Assembly (NCBI RefSeq): GCF_000218625.1
Contig: NC_015672.1
Coordinates: forward strand, 186,001 to 250,000
Reading direction: 5' to 3'
Source: Flexistipes sinusarabici DSM 4947
GTDB lineage: Bacteria; Chrysiogenota; Deferribacteres; Deferribacterales; Flexistipitaceae
DNA length: 64,000 nt
Below the pieces are notes generated by a model. That model was not told the DNA's origin. It ran no database searches and was given only the letters and a program-made list of their open reading frames with translations. The position numbers were made by a program, and so were the translations under genes. Below are positions 15,513 through 25,085 of the stretch, one piece after another. How positions within the stretch are numbered: position 1 is the first letter of the stretch; every line of letters begins with the position of its first letter.

Positions 15513-16353
15513 ACGCCATATTTTCTAGACGCTTAATCCTTTCTTCCACCGGAGGGTGTGTCGAAAAAAGATTTGCTAAATTTTTTCCTTTAAGTGGATT
15601 CATTATGAGCATATGGGTGGTTGCTGCATTTGCTTTCATTGGAGCTTTCTGTACTCCTGCAGAAATTTTTCTTAGAGCATTTGCCAGAGCATGAGGATTG
15701 CCGCATAAGTTTGCACCTTTCTGATCAGCCAGGTATTCTCTTGATCTGGATATAGCCATTTGTACCATCATTGCTGCCAAAGGGGCCACAATCATTGCAA
15801 TAATGATCCCCGCTATACCAAGCGGGTTGTTCTCATCGTCACCGCCGCCAAAAATAAGTGCCCATTGAGCCCAATCTGCAAGCATCATTATAGCTCCTGC
15901 CACAGTTGCAGCAAACGTACCGATAAGAATGTCCCTGCCATGAACATGTGCCATTTCATGGGCGAGTACCCCTTCAAGCTCATCAGCAGTGAGTAACTCT
16001 TTGAGGCCGGTTGTTACAGCCACTGCAGCGTGTTTTGGATTTCTGCCCGTTGCAAAGGCATTAGGTGAGGGGTTCTGGATTATATAAACTTTTGGCATCG
16101 GCAGCTGCCCTTTTGTTGCCAGCCTCTGAACGATGCTGTAAAGTTCCGGAGCTTCATTCTCTGTTACCGGTTTTGCTTTGTACATTTTCAAAACCATTTT
16201 ATCACTGAACCAGTATGTAAAAAAGTTTATTCCCATAGCAATAACAAAGGCTATGATCATTCCTGTTCTTCCGGCCAGTATGCCTCCCAGGCCTATGAAA
16301 AGAACCATCAACAGTATCATGAAAAATACTGTTTTCATTGAGTTTAAGTTCAT
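15505..16353 (-). CDS. htpX: Membrane zinc metalloprotease HtpX
   Basis: A 282-residue M48B protease for quality control of inner-membrane proteins. Two N-terminal helices ([38 protein letters not shown]) precede the zinc motif [14 protein letters not shown] (HExxH). Two more helices and the third-ligand region [15 protein letters not shown] follow. The C-terminus is the typical [18 protein letters not shown]. The strong RBS AAAGGAGG fixes the start. It is preceded 10 bp upstream by the DUF116 gene in the same operon. Confidence 0.95.
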   Translation of the reverse strand: MNLNSMKTVFFMILLMVLFIGLGGILAGRTGMIIAFVIAMGINFFTYWFSDKMVLKMYKAKPVTENEAPELYSIVQRLATKGQLPMPKVYIIQNPSPNAFATGRNPKHAAVAVTTGLKELLTADELEGVLAHEMAHVHGRDILIGTFAATVAGAIMMLADWAQWALIFGGGDDENNPLGIAGIIIAMIVAPLAAMMVQMAISRSREYLADQKGANLCGNPHALANALRKISAGVQKAPMKANAATTHMLIMNPLKGKNLANLFSTHPPVEERIKRLENMAYA

Positions 16354-16363
16354 TGTTCCTCCT

Positions 16364-17149
16364 TTAGGTACCCCGCATATCAGCGGGTGATATATTTAAA
16401 AGTTTTATTATATCCTCAATAAGATCCACATCCACCACGGTGTTTATGCACGGTCCGTTCGGTCTGGAATTGAAAACTCCCAGAACCGGCAGGGGGTACG
16501 TATCAAGAACACCGCTTAGCAGATCCCTTTCACAAGCCACAGCCAGAATAACGTCAGGTCTTTTTTCTTTTATCAGGCGCCTGGCAATAGTTCCGCCTGT
16601 GGCTACATTCATAGTTAAATTATACTTTTCTGCAATTTTTGCAAGACCTCCTATGTCGCATCTGCCGCATTTCTTGCATATTAAGATATCCTTTGTGATT
16701 TTTAGTTCACAATCTTCCAGTTGAATACAATGAGGCAGCAGTACAAGAAGATCTTTTACTGTCTTTTTGTTAAGATACTCCATTACAAGTTCGTTATTTA
16801 TTGCTATAAAAGATCGGGTTATCCTGTCTTTATCAAGATGCAAGAGTTTTGAAACTTTTATTACAAGAGGAAAAAGAAGTTTATTCAGCGGTCCGCGCAG
16901 TTTTGATGCAATTTTAGATTGTTTGCCCGATATCATTGTAAAAACAAGCACTAAAACGGAAAAAAGCAAAAAAACTCCGAAAGCGAGTATCAGAAGTGTG
17001 AAAATATTTCCGGCAAATTTTGATATGGAGTCCAAACCTTTATAGGATATATACCAGAATAAGCCTGTAAATATAACCAGTGTTGAGCCTACTACTGAAA
17101 GAAGTATTATAAAGAGCCGTTTTTTTTCCGGTTTTAACCTATTGTCCAA
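16364..17149 (-). CDS. DUF116 membrane-anchored Cys-rich protein
   Basis: A 261-residue protein of the DUF116 family. Two N-terminal helices ([40 protein letters not shown]) anchor a cytoplasmic domain. That domain has Cys-rich motifs [30 protein letters not shown] and [10 protein letters not shown], ending [10 protein letters not shown], which could bind a metal or Fe-S cluster. Biochemical function is unknown. It overlaps fmt by 11 bp and is followed by htpX and rsmB, so it belongs to a translation/quality-control cluster. Confidence 0.88.
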   Translation of the reverse strand: MDNRLKPEKKRLFIILLSVVGSTLVIFTGLFWYISYKGLDSISKFAGNIFTLLILAFGVFLLFSVLVLVFTMISGKQSKIASKLRGPLNKLLFPLVIKVSKLLHLDKDRITRSFIAINNELVMEYLNKKTVKDLLVLLPHCIQLEDCELKITKDILICKKCGRCDIGGLAKIAEKYNLTMNVATGGTIARRLIKEKRPDVILAVACERDLLSGVLDTYPLPVLGVFNSRPNGPCINTVVDVDLIEDIIKLLNISPADMRGT

Positions 17150-18071
17150 GTCTCATACCCTTTTCTAATTTATTCCCGGAGAGAAAGTTTTTAGCTGTTG
17201 TACGTTTTTTCCCTTCCATCTGCAGCTCCAGTACCCGCAGGCAATCTTTACCGCATTTAACAGTAAAAGATTCTTTGTTAATTTCAATTATTGACCCGGC
17301 TTTATGGGAAGATTCAATATTTTCGACAACCTCAGCTTTAAAAAGTTTTATCATTTTACCATTGATATAGGAAAAAGCCGAGGGCCAGGGTTGAAATCCT
17401 CTGATTTGTCTTTCTATCTGGGATGCACTTTCTGACCAGTCTACAAGCCCGTCTTTTTTGTTGATAACAGGAGCGTAACTGCTTAAGCGGTGGTTTTGCG
17501 GTCTGGGCTGTATATTTTCAAAGTTTAACAGTGTTTTCACAATTAATTCAGCGCCGAGTTCCGACAGTTCTTCTGACAGCTCAACGCTGTTTTTCAAATC
17601 GATTTCTACTGACTTCTGCAGCAATATGTCCCCCTCATCCAGTCCCTCGGACATGAGCATTGTTGTAACCCCTGTATGCTTTTCACCGTTAACGACAGCC
17701 CAGTTAACCGGTGCAGCTCCCCTGTATTTGGGCAGGAGGGAAAAATGCACATTTATCGGGGCATATTTGGCGGAATTGAGAATATTATTCGGCAAAATCC
17801 TGCCGTATGCCACCACTACCAGAAAATCTGGCTCAATATGAGAGATTTTCTGTACCAGCTCGTTGTTATTTTTTAATGTTAAGGGCTGATAAACTTCAAT
17901 ACCGGCTGTTTCGGCAAATTCCTTTACCGGTGGAGGTGCAAGCTTTTTGCCTCTGCCTTTGGGTTTATCCGGCTGGCATATAACAAGGGGAATATTGATT
18001 CTAGGGTGGTTTACCAGGCTTTCGAGAGGTTTTATGGCAATGCCGGGAGTCCCCATATATATAACTTTCAT
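17139..18071 (-). CDS. fmt: Methionyl-tRNA formyltransferase
   Basis: A 310-residue enzyme that formylates initiator Met-tRNA using 10-formyl-THF. The N-terminal Rossmann domain begins MKVIYMGTPGIAIKPLESL; the catalytic motif region is NVHFSLLPKYRGAAPVNWAV, with TGVTTMLMSEGLDEGDILLQ after it. The C-terminal OB-like domain (~205-310) includes GFQPWPSAFSYINGK. The start at 18071 follows AAGGAG; an upstream in-frame ATG at 18116 lacks an RBS. It is first gene of the fmt-DUF116-htpX-rsmB operon. Confidence 0.95.
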   Translation of the reverse strand: MKVIYMGTPGIAIKPLESLVNHPRINIPLVICQPDKPKGRGKKLAPPPVKEFAETAGIEVYQPLTLKNNNELVQKISHIEPDFLVVVAYGRILPNNILNSAKYAPINVHFSLLPKYRGAAPVNWAVVNGEKHTGVTTMLMSEGLDEGDILLQKSVEIDLKNSVELSEELSELGAELIVKTLLNFENIQPRPQNHRLSSYAPVINKKDGLVDWSESASQIERQIRGFQPWPSAFSYINGKMIKLFKAEVVENIESSHKAGSIIEINKESFTVKCGKDCLRVLELQMEGKKRTTAKNFLSGNKLEKGMRLGQ

Positions 18072-18100
18072 TTTTACTCCTTGAAATGCTGCTGTTATGG

Positions 18101-18134
18101 ATAGGTGAGGGTGCATGTTTCAACCCTCACCTAT
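18101..18134. terminator. Hairpin between dapL and fmt
   Basis: A perfect 12-bp stem, ATAGGTGAGGGT with ACCCTCACCTAT, has a 10-nt loop. It lies just after the dapL stop on the minus strand. No T-tract follows, so it may be a factor-assisted terminator or an RNA-processing hairpin. Confidence 0.5.
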
Positions 18135-18148
18135 ATACACTAATGATG

Positions 18149-19378
18149 TTAGAATATAAAATCTTCTTCAGAAAGTCTTTTTTTGATTTCTCCGATTATT
18201 CTTTCTTCCTCATCAAGGGATTCGGCTTCAAAAGTTGCACTGAATCTCAGGAAATTTCCGGCGTCATCCCACGGAACGGATGATATATATTTTTCTCTGA
18301 TCATAAAATCACAGAATTCTTCGGCATTATTGAACTTTTTGCCGCTTTTTGTTCCTTTTGGTATCTCAAAGTACAAATAAAATGTGCCTTTGGGTTGATT
18401 CACGTAAAAACCCATATCTGAAAGTATTTCCGACAGTTTGGAAAGACGCCTTTTGTATTTTTCCCTTGTTTTGTCTATGAGTTCCGGATGCTGCAGAGCG
18501 TATGCTCCTGCTTTCTGAATGGGAATAAACTGTCCTGAGTCATAATTGTCTTTTACTGTGGCAAATGCTTTAACAAGCGTCTCGTTGCCGCAAACAAATG
18601 CCAGTCTCCAGCCTGTCATGTTAAATGATTTTGAAAGAGAATGAATTTCTATTCCAACATCTTTGGCGCCTTCAACTGAAAGAAAAGAAGGCTGCTTTTC
18701 ACTATAGGTAAGTTCTATATATGCAGCGTCATGAACCACGGCTATATTGTTTTCTTTGGCAAATTTTACAACCTTTTCAAAAAAATCTTTACCTGCTACT
18801 GCTCCGGTGGGATTGTTGGGGTAGTTTAAATAGAGCAGTTTGGCTTTTTTTCTTATATCTTCAGGAATTGCCCCCAAATCCGGGAGAAAGTCGTTCTCCT
18901 TTGTAAGGGGGAGGGTATAAATATCACCGCCGAGGTATTTTGTAAGGCTGCCCGTTACAGGATAACCCGGTACCGTCATTAAAGATATATCACCTGGATT
19001 TATCAGGGTGAAAGGTATCATTGCCAGCCCTGGTTTTGATCCGATGCTGTGGTTCACTTCACTTACCGGATCTATATCAACGTTAAAACGTTTTTTCATA
19101 TAGTCTGCCGCTACATCTTTGAATTCCTGTATCCCGTTGTCCGAATAAAATCTGTTTTCCTTTTTGTCCACTTCTTTTTTTAGGATATCTGCAATTTCAG
19201 CAGGTGCTTTATCATCAGGTTCTCCCACACCCATATCGATCAATTCGGCAGAGGGATCTTTTTCCATCGCCGCCTTTTTAGCTCTCTTTATTTTTTCAAA
19301 CTTGTAGATTTTCGTGTCTTTGCCGAACATATTGCCTCCGAGTCTTTCGGCAATCATGTTTTGCATAAATTCACTCAT
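18149..19378 (-). CDS. dapL: LL-diaminopimelate aminotransferase
   Basis: A 409-residue fold-type I PLP enzyme converting tetrahydrodipicolinate directly to LL-diaminopimelate for lysine and peptidoglycan synthesis. Conserved features are ELIDMGVGEPDDKAP, RFYSDNGIQEFKDVAA, LLYLNYPNNPTGAVAG, VVHDAAYIEL and the PLP-lysine region IHSLSKSFNMTGWRLAFVCG. The RBS is GGAGG before ATG. A general aspartate aminotransferase is the alternative, but the N-terminal motifs are of the DapL type. It appears monocistronic. Confidence 0.85.
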   Translation of the reverse strand: MSEFMQNMIAERLGGNMFGKDTKIYKFEKIKRAKKAAMEKDPSAELIDMGVGEPDDKAPAEIADILKKEVDKKENRFYSDNGIQEFKDVAADYMKKRFNVDIDPVSEVNHSIGSKPGLAMIPFTLINPGDISLMTVPGYPVTGSLTKYLGGDIYTLPLTKENDFLPDLGAIPEDIRKKAKLLYLNYPNNPTGAVAGKDFFEKVVKFAKENNIAVVHDAAYIELTYSEKQPSFLSVEGAKDVGIEIHSLSKSFNMTGWRLAFVCGNETLVKAFATVKDNYDSGQFIPIQKAGAYALQHPELIDKTREKYKRRLSKLSEILSDMGFYVNQPKGTFYLYFEIPKGTKSGKKFNNAEEFCDFMIREKYISSVPWDDAGNFLRFSATFEAESLDEEERIIGEIKKRLSEEDFIF

Positions 19379-19427
19379 ATTTTCCTCCGTTTTTTTGTTT
19401 TATGTAAAACTGCATTAATTTTATGTT

Positions 19428-20342
19428 TTATTCAATATCGATTCTTACTTTTTTTTCACAATGTTCTATACCAGGACAATTTTCATCCGTACACGGCTCA
19501 ATATGTATGATGACATCTGAATTTTTTATTTCATCTTTAATCCTTTTTTCAATTGTATCAGCTATTTTATGAGCATCATTTAAAGAGACTTCCCTGCACA
19601 GCGTAAGGTGTAAGTCTACAAATTTTTTTGAACCGGCTTGTCTTGTTCTCAATCGGTGAAAATCCAGGTGGTAATCATCATATTGCTTGATTATATCTAT
19701 GATTTTTTCTTTAATATCAACCGGCAGTTCAGTATCAACGAGATCCTTTGTTACGTTAAAGTTCAGTTTTAATGCGGAATAAACGATATAGACAGCTATT
19801 AAAACAGACACAACCGGGTCTATAATTTCAATACCAGTGAACTTTACTACAAACAGCGTCCCTATTACACCGAGATTTGTCAAAATATCAATCTCATAGT
19901 GCAGTGCATCCGCTTTGAGAACTGCCGACTCCTCTCTTTTGGCAGTACGCCTAAGAAAAATTGTTAGAAAGAGAGTGATCAGTATAGAAAAAAACATAAC
20001 ATACAATCCGTTATTCACGTTGGTAACGGATTCTTTGTTGATGTATTTTGAATATGCCTCGTACAATATGTAAAATCCTGACAGCATAATGATTATAGAC
20101 TGTATGAAAGTCGCAAGTGACTCATATTTGTGGTGCCCAAACGGGTGCTCTTTGTCGGGTGGTTGTTCAGAGGCTTTTATGGCATAGTAATTAATTGATG
20201 AAGTAACAATGTCCATTATGGAGTCAACTGCTGAAGTGACAATGACCAGTGAGTTTATCATAAGCCCTGTTACAAGTTTGATTACAGCCAGAGTACCTGC
20301 CACAAAAACTGAAGTGAGGGCGGCTGCTGTTTTTCTTGTCAC
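19428..20342 (-). CDS. Cation diffusion facilitator (FieF/CzcD-like)
   Basis: A 304-residue metal/proton antiporter. Six helices are followed by a cytoplasmic C-terminal domain (~205-300). Metal-site motifs are VDSIMDIVTSSINYYAI (helix 2), PDKEHPFGHHKYESLA and LKADALHYEIDILTNLGV (helix 5). The C-terminus ends with HIEPCTDENCPGIEHCEKKV, whose extra Cys/His cluster could add a metal-sensing site. Substrate is probably Zn, Fe or Mn and cannot be assigned from sequence. It overlaps the DUF2232 gene by 4 bp. Confidence 0.9.
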   Translation of the reverse strand: MTRKTAAALTSVFVAGTLAVIKLVTGLMINSLVIVTSAVDSIMDIVTSSINYYAIKASEQPPDKEHPFGHHKYESLATFIQSIIIMLSGFYILYEAYSKYINKESVTNVNNGLYVMFFSILITLFLTIFLRRTAKREESAVLKADALHYEIDILTNLGVIGTLFVVKFTGIEIIDPVVSVLIAVYIVYSALKLNFNVTKDLVDTELPVDIKEKIIDIIKQYDDYHLDFHRLRTRQAGSKKFVDLHLTLCREVSLNDAHKIADTIEKRIKDEIKNSDVIIHIEPCTDENCPGIEHCEKKVRIDIE

Positions 20343-21259
20343 TTTTTATCCTTTTTTAAGCGCATTTGATCAAAATGAAACCAGTTGTCAAAAAGACCGA
20401 AAAGTGCAACTGCAATCAGCATAAAAGGTTCTGAAAATATTATAATATAGACTAAAAGCCTTAAAAAAACGAAAATATTAAACTTCTGCATGAAAAAATT
20501 TACCAGGTCGAGCCCCTGAAAAAAGAACAATGTCGAAAATATTACGGTTGAATTGTAGGAAATCATTTTTAACGTGGTGGTTTCAGTCAAAATTAGAAAT
20601 CCACCCACTAAGAATGGTATTATCAGCATATCAGGAACTTTGAACAGCTTTATGGGGAGATTCCTGAACTTATAGGCAAAGTTTCTGCTGACAAAGCTCA
20701 AAAGTGAAGTGTATGAGTAACTTAAGCAGGGCAGCAGGAAGATTCCAAGTTGTGCAATTTTATCTTTATTGTTCGAAATATAAGCGATGTATCCGCGCTC
20801 TTCCAGCGGGACATTGTTTTGCTGAATTTGCTTCGATATTGCGTCAATATTTTGCACTATTGCATCATGAAGCATTTGTCTGTATTCCGGCAGAGCCAGC
20901 AGTGCTATCACTGTGACAATTAAAACAGGTATTCCGGAGGTGATTACCGGGTACAGTTTTTTCTCCGTTACAGAGTCATAATATAGAAGCAGCGCAGGAA
21001 CAGCGACAATCAGTATAAAATAAAAGGCAATTATTGGGCTGTAAAAGGCTGCTATTGCTAATGCTACTAAATTATATGCATCGCTCTTCTTATCTCTGTC
21101 TGTTCCGTTTAGATAAGTAATCATTATAAGAGGAAGAAAAAAAGTCAGAATAAAACCTATCTGCGGAGAAAAAATATTTGATGTAAACAAAAGCAGAGCG
21201 ATTAATGGTAAAAGTCTGAAAGGAATGTAAGAATATTTTTTGAAAAAATTCTGAGACAT
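20339..21259 (-). CDS. DUF2232 (YybS-like) membrane protein
   Basis: A 306-residue polytopic membrane protein with about eight helices (LLPLIALLLFTSNIFSPQIG, PIIAFYFILIVAVPALLLYY, VLIVTVIALLALPEY, FLVGGFLILTETTTLKM). It matches the DUF2232/YybS pattern, a family often encoded beside rpsF-ssb-rpsR as it is here. Function is unknown. No strong ribosome-binding site precedes the ATG. It is separated from rpsR by a terminator but could receive read-through. Confidence 0.8.
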   Translation of the reverse strand: MSQNFFKKYSYIPFRLLPLIALLLFTSNIFSPQIGFILTFFLPLIMITYLNGTDRDKKSDAYNLVALAIAAFYSPIIAFYFILIVAVPALLLYYDSVTEKKLYPVITSGIPVLIVTVIALLALPEYRQMLHDAIVQNIDAISKQIQQNNVPLEERGYIAYISNNKDKIAQLGIFLLPCLSYSYTSLLSFVSRNFAYKFRNLPIKLFKVPDMLIIPFLVGGFLILTETTTLKMISYNSTVIFSTLFFFQGLDLVNFFMQKFNIFVFLRLLVYIIIFSEPFMLIAVALFGLFDNWFHFDQMRLKKDKK

Positions 21260-21270
21260 ATCTTTTATTA

Positions 21271-21299
21271 AAAAAGGCAGGCGAATTCAGCCCGCCTTT
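21271..21299 (-). terminator. Terminator of the rpsF-ssb-rpsR operon
   Basis: On the minus strand, AAAGGCGGGC-TGAATTC-GCCTGCCTTT (one mismatch in 10 bp) is followed by TTTTT, 8 bp after the rpsR stop. Confidence 0.88.
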
Positions 21300-21306
21300 C
21301 GTTATA

Positions 21307-21534
21307 TTATCTGTTCAACGTGTAGGGAAGAAGTGCAATATTTCTTGCCGTCTTTACTGAAGATGCCAACATGCGCTGATGTCTTGAACATGTTCCCGTC
21401 AGCCTTGAGGGCATGATTTTTCCCCGTTCTGTGATATACTGTTTAAGCAGTTTGGTATCTTTATAGTCAATATCCAGTTTATCAGCACAAAATTTACAAA
21501 CTTTTTTTCTTTGAAATCTTCTTCTCATTGCCAT
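21307..21534 (-). CDS. rpsR: 30S ribosomal protein S18
   Basis: A 75-residue small-subunit protein. It is the Cys-containing, zinc-ribbon-like form: [17 protein letters not shown] at the N-terminus and [20 protein letters not shown] later. The RBS AAGGAGG precedes the ATG. It is last gene of rpsF-ssb-rpsR. The usual next gene, rplI (L9), is absent; a terminator follows instead. Confidence 0.97.
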   Translation of the reverse strand: MAMRRRFQRKKVCKFCADKLDIDYKDTKLLKQYITERGKIMPSRLTGTCSRHQRMLASSVKTARNIALLPYTLNR

Positions 21535-21559
21535 TTTGAATATTCCTCCTTATAAAATT

Positions 21560-21994
21560 TTAGAAAGGGATGTCGTTTTCATCCATTGTATCATTGCCGG
21601 AATAATTATCCGTAATCTGTGAATTTTCAGAAGATGCAGTTCCTTCAGATCTGTCGCTCTGACCGGAAGGGCGGGATATCATTTGGATGTTTTCTGCAAC
21701 TATCTCATGTTTGCTTCTTTTTACACCATCCTGCTCCCACGTCCTGAAAGTTAATCTTCCCTCTACCAGCAGCGGCATACCTTTTGTCACATATTCTCCG
21801 GTAATTTCGGCGAGTCTTGCAAATGCAGATATATCAATGAAGAGGGTTTCATCTTTATACTCATCACCGCTTTTGTATCTTCTGTTAACAGCAAGGCCAA
21901 ATTTAGCCACCGGCGTTCCTGATCCCGGGATATATCTTACTTCCGGATTTCTTGTCACGTTACCAAGTAATATGACTTTATTTAAGAATCCCAT
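21560..21994 (-). CDS. ssb: Single-stranded DNA-binding protein
   Basis: A 144-residue SSB. The OB-fold (~1-105) has NKVILLGNVTRNPEVRYIPG, VAKFGLAVNRRYKSGDEYKD and YVTKGMPLLVEGRLTFRTWE. A low-complexity polar linker leads to the acidic tip DENDIPF, the conserved protein-interaction tail. It lies 3 bp after rpsF and 25 bp before rpsR, so S6 and S18 synthesis is coupled to replication-related expression as in many bacteria. Confidence 0.97.
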   Translation of the reverse strand: MGFLNKVILLGNVTRNPEVRYIPGSGTPVAKFGLAVNRRYKSGDEYKDETLFIDISAFARLAEITGEYVTKGMPLLVEGRLTFRTWEQDGVKRSKHEIVAENIQMISRPSGQSDRSEGTASSENSQITDNYSGNDTMDENDIPF

Positions 21995-21997
21995 ATT

Positions 21998-22465
21998 TTA
22001 TTCCTTCTCTTTAGTATTCTCTTCTTTCGGTGCATTTTCTTCGGCTGTTGGAGTTTTTTCTTCAGCCGCCGCTATATTTTCTTCCTTAGGAGCGTTCTCC
22101 TCTGTGTCTTTGGGGCTCCCTTTTCTCGCTCTCTCTTTTTTCTCTTTTTCGTCAGATTTCTTTTTCAGCTTGAATTTTTTGCCGTCGATTCTTACCAAAA
22201 CTTGTCTTAGGACGTTATCATCGTATTTGAAACGTTTTTCCAGTTCCTGAAGAACCGGTGTGTCTGATTTGAATTGAATGAGGAAATAGAGACCTTCTTT
22301 GTGTCCTTCAACTTCATAGGCCAATCTGAGTTTGCCCCATGCCTCAGTGTTTACAATTTCTCCGTTTTGCTTCTTAATAAGCTCCTGATACTTTTCTGAT
22401 AACTCCTGAGCATCCTTTAGGGGCAGCTCAGGGTTAACAAGTAATACAGTTTCGTACAAATTCAT
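21998..22465 (-). CDS. rpsF: 30S ribosomal protein S6 with long charged tail
   Basis: A 155-residue S6. The globular domain (~1-95) starts MNLYETVLLVNPELP and includes WGKLRLAYEVEGHKEGLYFL. It is followed by ~55 residues rich in Lys, Glu and Ala containing the repeated unit ENAPKEEN twice, a variable extension of the kind also known in E. coli S6. The ATG at 22465 is the family start; an upstream in-frame ATG at 22513 lacks support. It is first gene of the operon and divergent from the pseudouridine synthase gene. Confidence 0.95.
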   Translation of the reverse strand: MNLYETVLLVNPELPLKDAQELSEKYQELIKKQNGEIVNTEAWGKLRLAYEVEGHKEGLYFLIQFKSDTPVLQELEKRFKYDDNVLRQVLVRIDGKKFKLKKKSDEKEKKERARKGSPKDTEENAPKEENIAAAEEKTPTAEENAPKEENTKEKE

Positions 22466-22599
22466 TATACATGTTCCTCCTTTTGGATTAATAGCCGAAC
22501 GCTTAATGCGCACAGCAAGGTAGTTGATTTTGATAACAATTTAATATATATATGTCAACTGAAATGTTGGTTCAACATGACTGTGTAGGGATTTTATAA

Positions 22600-23523
22600 T
22601 TGAGAGAAGGTTTGCATAAGCGCTTTGCTTCAGATAAGTATTTTAAGAGACTGGATATCTGTCTTTCCGAGAACTTTGATATATCAAGGTCATTCAGCTC
22701 AGAGCTTATCAAAGACGGATGTGTTTATCTAAATAACAATGAAATTAAAAAGGCATCTGCTTCTGTACAAGAGGGAGATATTCTGGATATTTACTTCCCG
22801 GAAGAAAAAGAAAAAATACAATTGAGACCGGTGGATTTAAACCTGAGAATAGTATATGAGAATGGATGGTATGCTGTGGTTGACAAACCGGCCGGAATCG
22901 CCGTACATCCCTCAGAATCAAATAATGACGTTACTTTGGTAAATGCCTTGCTCTACTCATTGGAGAGTGTTGCAAGCGAGGGGGAGGAAGATGACAGACC
23001 CGGTATTGTACACCGTTTGGATAAAGACACATCAGGTTTGTTGATTGTTGCAAAAACATTTGATGCCAAGAAAAAGCTCCAGGGGCTTTTTAAAAATAGA
23101 AAGATCAGTAAAAAATATACTTGCATATGCGCTGGAAATCCTATTGAAAATATCTATGAAGTAGAAAATATGATGGGTAGACACCCTGTGACAAGATATA
23201 AAATGGCGGTTTTGAAAGAAGGCGGGAGGTTTGCGAAAAGCAGGGTTGTGGTTATGGAGAGGTTTGAAAGTGCGTTTAAGGCTGAAGTGAAAATTTTTAC
23301 AGGAAGAACTCACCAGATTCGGGTACATATGGCGCATCTCGGCTTCCCAATTATTGGAGACAGCCTGTACGGCGGCAAAAAAGCCACAGGCTGCCCTATA
23401 CAGAGGCAGGCTCTCCACTCATTCAGCCTGAGTTTTTTCTGCCCCTTTGAAAGAAAAGAGGTTTATTTTGAAGCTGAGCTGCCTGCAGATATGAAAAAAC
23501 TGTTAAATGTGTTGGCTGAATGA
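22600..23523 (+). CDS. rluD: RluA-family 23S rRNA pseudouridine synthase (RluD-like)
   Basis: A 307-residue enzyme that isomerises uridine in rRNA. It has an N-terminal S4 RNA-binding domain (~17-75; LDICLSENFDISRSFSSELI, CVYLNNNEIKKASASVQEGD). The RluA catalytic domain has PGIVHRLDKDTSGLLIVAKT (catalytic Asp in HRLD) and TGRTHQIRVHMAHLGFPIIG. It starts at TTG (22600) without a strong RBS. RluD is preferred over RluC because of the S4 domain and length, but target position is not provable here. It is divergent from rpsF. Confidence 0.88.
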   Translation: MREGLHKRFASDKYFKRLDICLSENFDISRSFSSELIKDGCVYLNNNEIKKASASVQEGDILDIYFPEEKEKIQLRPVDLNLRIVYENGWYAVVDKPAGIAVHPSESNNDVTLVNALLYSLESVASEGEEDDRPGIVHRLDKDTSGLLIVAKTFDAKKKLQGLFKNRKISKKYTCICAGNPIENIYEVENMMGRHPVTRYKMAVLKEGGRFAKSRVVVMERFESAFKAEVKIFTGRTHQIRVHMAHLGFPIIGDSLYGGKKATGCPIQRQALHSFSLSFFCPFERKEVYFEAELPADMKKLLNVLAE

Positions 23524-23742
23524 AAGACGTGATGCAGTTTTACATTCTTATTTGCTCAGATCAGCTTAGAAAAGTACACGATTGTTCAATACATATATTG
23601 TGTATTTCTATGGGCTAAATAGGCAAATGAAATAACTATTGAATAATTTTATATTGTTGTGCTAAAACGATGTTTATTGTTGACAGGGCATGAGCGGTGT
23701 GTTAAGAAATGCATACTGTATACAAAATACAGAGGTGATGTT

Positions 23743-24096
23743 ATGAGTCCTTATTTACCAATAGTAATTATGCTTTTGGCGGCAGCTTTGATCGGTATTA
23801 TCAGTATGGTGGTCGGGGTGCTTATACGTCCCAGCAAACCAGACGAATCGAAGCTTAGTGTTTATGAATGCGGGATGCCCGAGTTCAGTGATGCCAGAAA
23901 ACGTTATAATGTGCGTTTTTATGTCATTGCAATGTTGTTTGTGATATTTGATGTGGAGATAGTATTTTTGTTTCCGTGGGCAGTGGCTTTTGACAAAGTC
24001 GGTCTGCTTGGACTTACTTCGGTTTTCGTTTTTCTGATTATACTGATAGTAGGTTATTTCTATGACTGGAAAAAAGGAGTGCTGGAATGGGAGTAA
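23743..24096 (+). CDS. nuoA: NADH-quinone oxidoreductase subunit A
   Basis: A 117-residue, three-helix membrane subunit at the arm junction of complex I. Motifs: [40 protein letters not shown] and [17 protein letters not shown]. The ATG at 23743 follows AGAGGTGATG; an upstream in-frame start is rejected because the family begins here. It opens a 14-gene operon. A TTGACA (23680-23685) with a poor -10 is a weak promoter candidate upstream. Confidence 0.96.
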   Translation: MSPYLPIVIMLLAAALIGIISMVVGVLIRPSKPDESKLSVYECGMPEFSDARKRYNVRFYVIAMLFVIFDVEIVFLFPWAVAFDKVGLLGLTSVFVFLIILIVGYFYDWKKGVLEWE

Positions 24097-24563
24097 TGGA
24101 GCATAAGTTTTCGGATAATATTTTAACCACATCTGTTGACGGACTGGTCAACTGGGCAAGACGTTCCTCGTTGTGGCCACTGACTTTTGGGCTTGCTTGT
24201 TGTGCAATTGAGATGATGGCTACAGGTGCTGCCAGATATGACCTTGACAGGCTCGGTGTTATTTTCAGGGCTACCCCGAGGCAGTCAGATGTTATGATTG
24301 TTGCAGGCACTGTCACAAGAAAGATGGCACCCGTTCTCAGGAAGGTTTACAATCAGATGCCTGAGCCGAAATGGGTTATTGCTATGGGAAGCTGCGCCAC
24401 AAGCGGCGGAATATTTGATACATATGCAACTGTTCAGGGAGTTGATGAGATAGTTCCGGTGGACTTTTATATTCCGGGATGTCCTCCCAGACCTGAGTCT
24501 CTTCTGGATGCTATTGTTGCACTGCAGCAGCAAATTAAGACAGAAAAAATACTCAGGAAATAG
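24087..24563 (+). CDS. nuoB: NADH-quinone oxidoreductase subunit B
   Basis: A 158-residue subunit carrying cluster N2, the last Fe-S centre before quinone. The Cys ligands are visible in [38 protein letters not shown] and [18 protein letters not shown]. The first ATG (24087) overlaps nuoA by 10 bp; a second at 24096 is possible. Length is typical. Confidence 0.97.
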   Translation: MGVMEHKFSDNILTTSVDGLVNWARRSSLWPLTFGLACCAIEMMATGAARYDLDRLGVIFRATPRQSDVMIVAGTVTRKMAPVLRKVYNQMPEPKWVIAMGSCATSGGIFDTYATVQGVDEIVPVDFYIPGCPPRPESLLDAIVALQQQIKTEKILRK

Positions 24564-24574
24564 TGGGGTGTGAT

Positions 24575-25069
24575 ATGAATTTTGAGGATATAAAAAAGAA
24601 AGTAGGGGCGAAATTCCCTGAAGATGTTACCTTCAGCGAAAAGCATGACTGCAGATTTTTGGATACAAAGCCTTATGCTTTTAAGAAAGTTTTGAGTTTT
24701 TTGAAAGACGAGTGCGACTTTGAATATCTGGTCGATGTAGTTGCGGCTCATTGGCCGAGAAGAAAAGAGAAATTCGATGTGATATACAATGTCTTTTCCA
24801 TAACAAACAAAATTAGAGTTTTTGTGAGAGTTAAGATTGAATCTGATTCTCTGGAAACTGTAACAGATCTCTGGAAGTCAGCACTGTTCCTAGAGAGGGA
24901 GCAGTATGATCTGGTCGGAGTGCGTTTTGAGGGACATCCGGATTTGCGCAGAATACTTATGCCGGAGTATTTTGAGGGTAACCCTTTGAAAAAAGATTAT
25001 CCGCTTAAAGGTCGTAAGTGGTTCAATGAAACCGATGAGCAAAAACTCGGCATAAGCTTTAGTAAATAA
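24575..25069 (+). CDS. nuoC: NADH-quinone oxidoreductase subunit C
   Basis: A 164-residue peripheral-arm subunit with typical motifs [40 protein letters not shown] and the C-terminal [20 protein letters not shown]. The ATG at 24575 is preferred over a GTG 12 bp upstream because of the GGGGTGTGAT spacing. It is separate from nuoD rather than fused as in E. coli. Confidence 0.95.
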   Translation: MNFEDIKKKVGAKFPEDVTFSEKHDCRFLDTKPYAFKKVLSFLKDECDFEYLVDVVAAHWPRRKEKFDVIYNVFSITNKIRVFVRVKIESDSLETVTDLWKSALFLEREQYDLVGVRFEGHPDLRRILMPEYFEGNPLKKDYPLKGRKWFNETDEQKLGISFSK

Positions 25070-25085
25070 GGTTGGGAGTTACGCT

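Noticed and set aside
23659-23742. Upstream in-frame extension of NuoA
   Set aside because: The extra N-terminus is not family-like, and AGAGGTGATG places the start at 23743.
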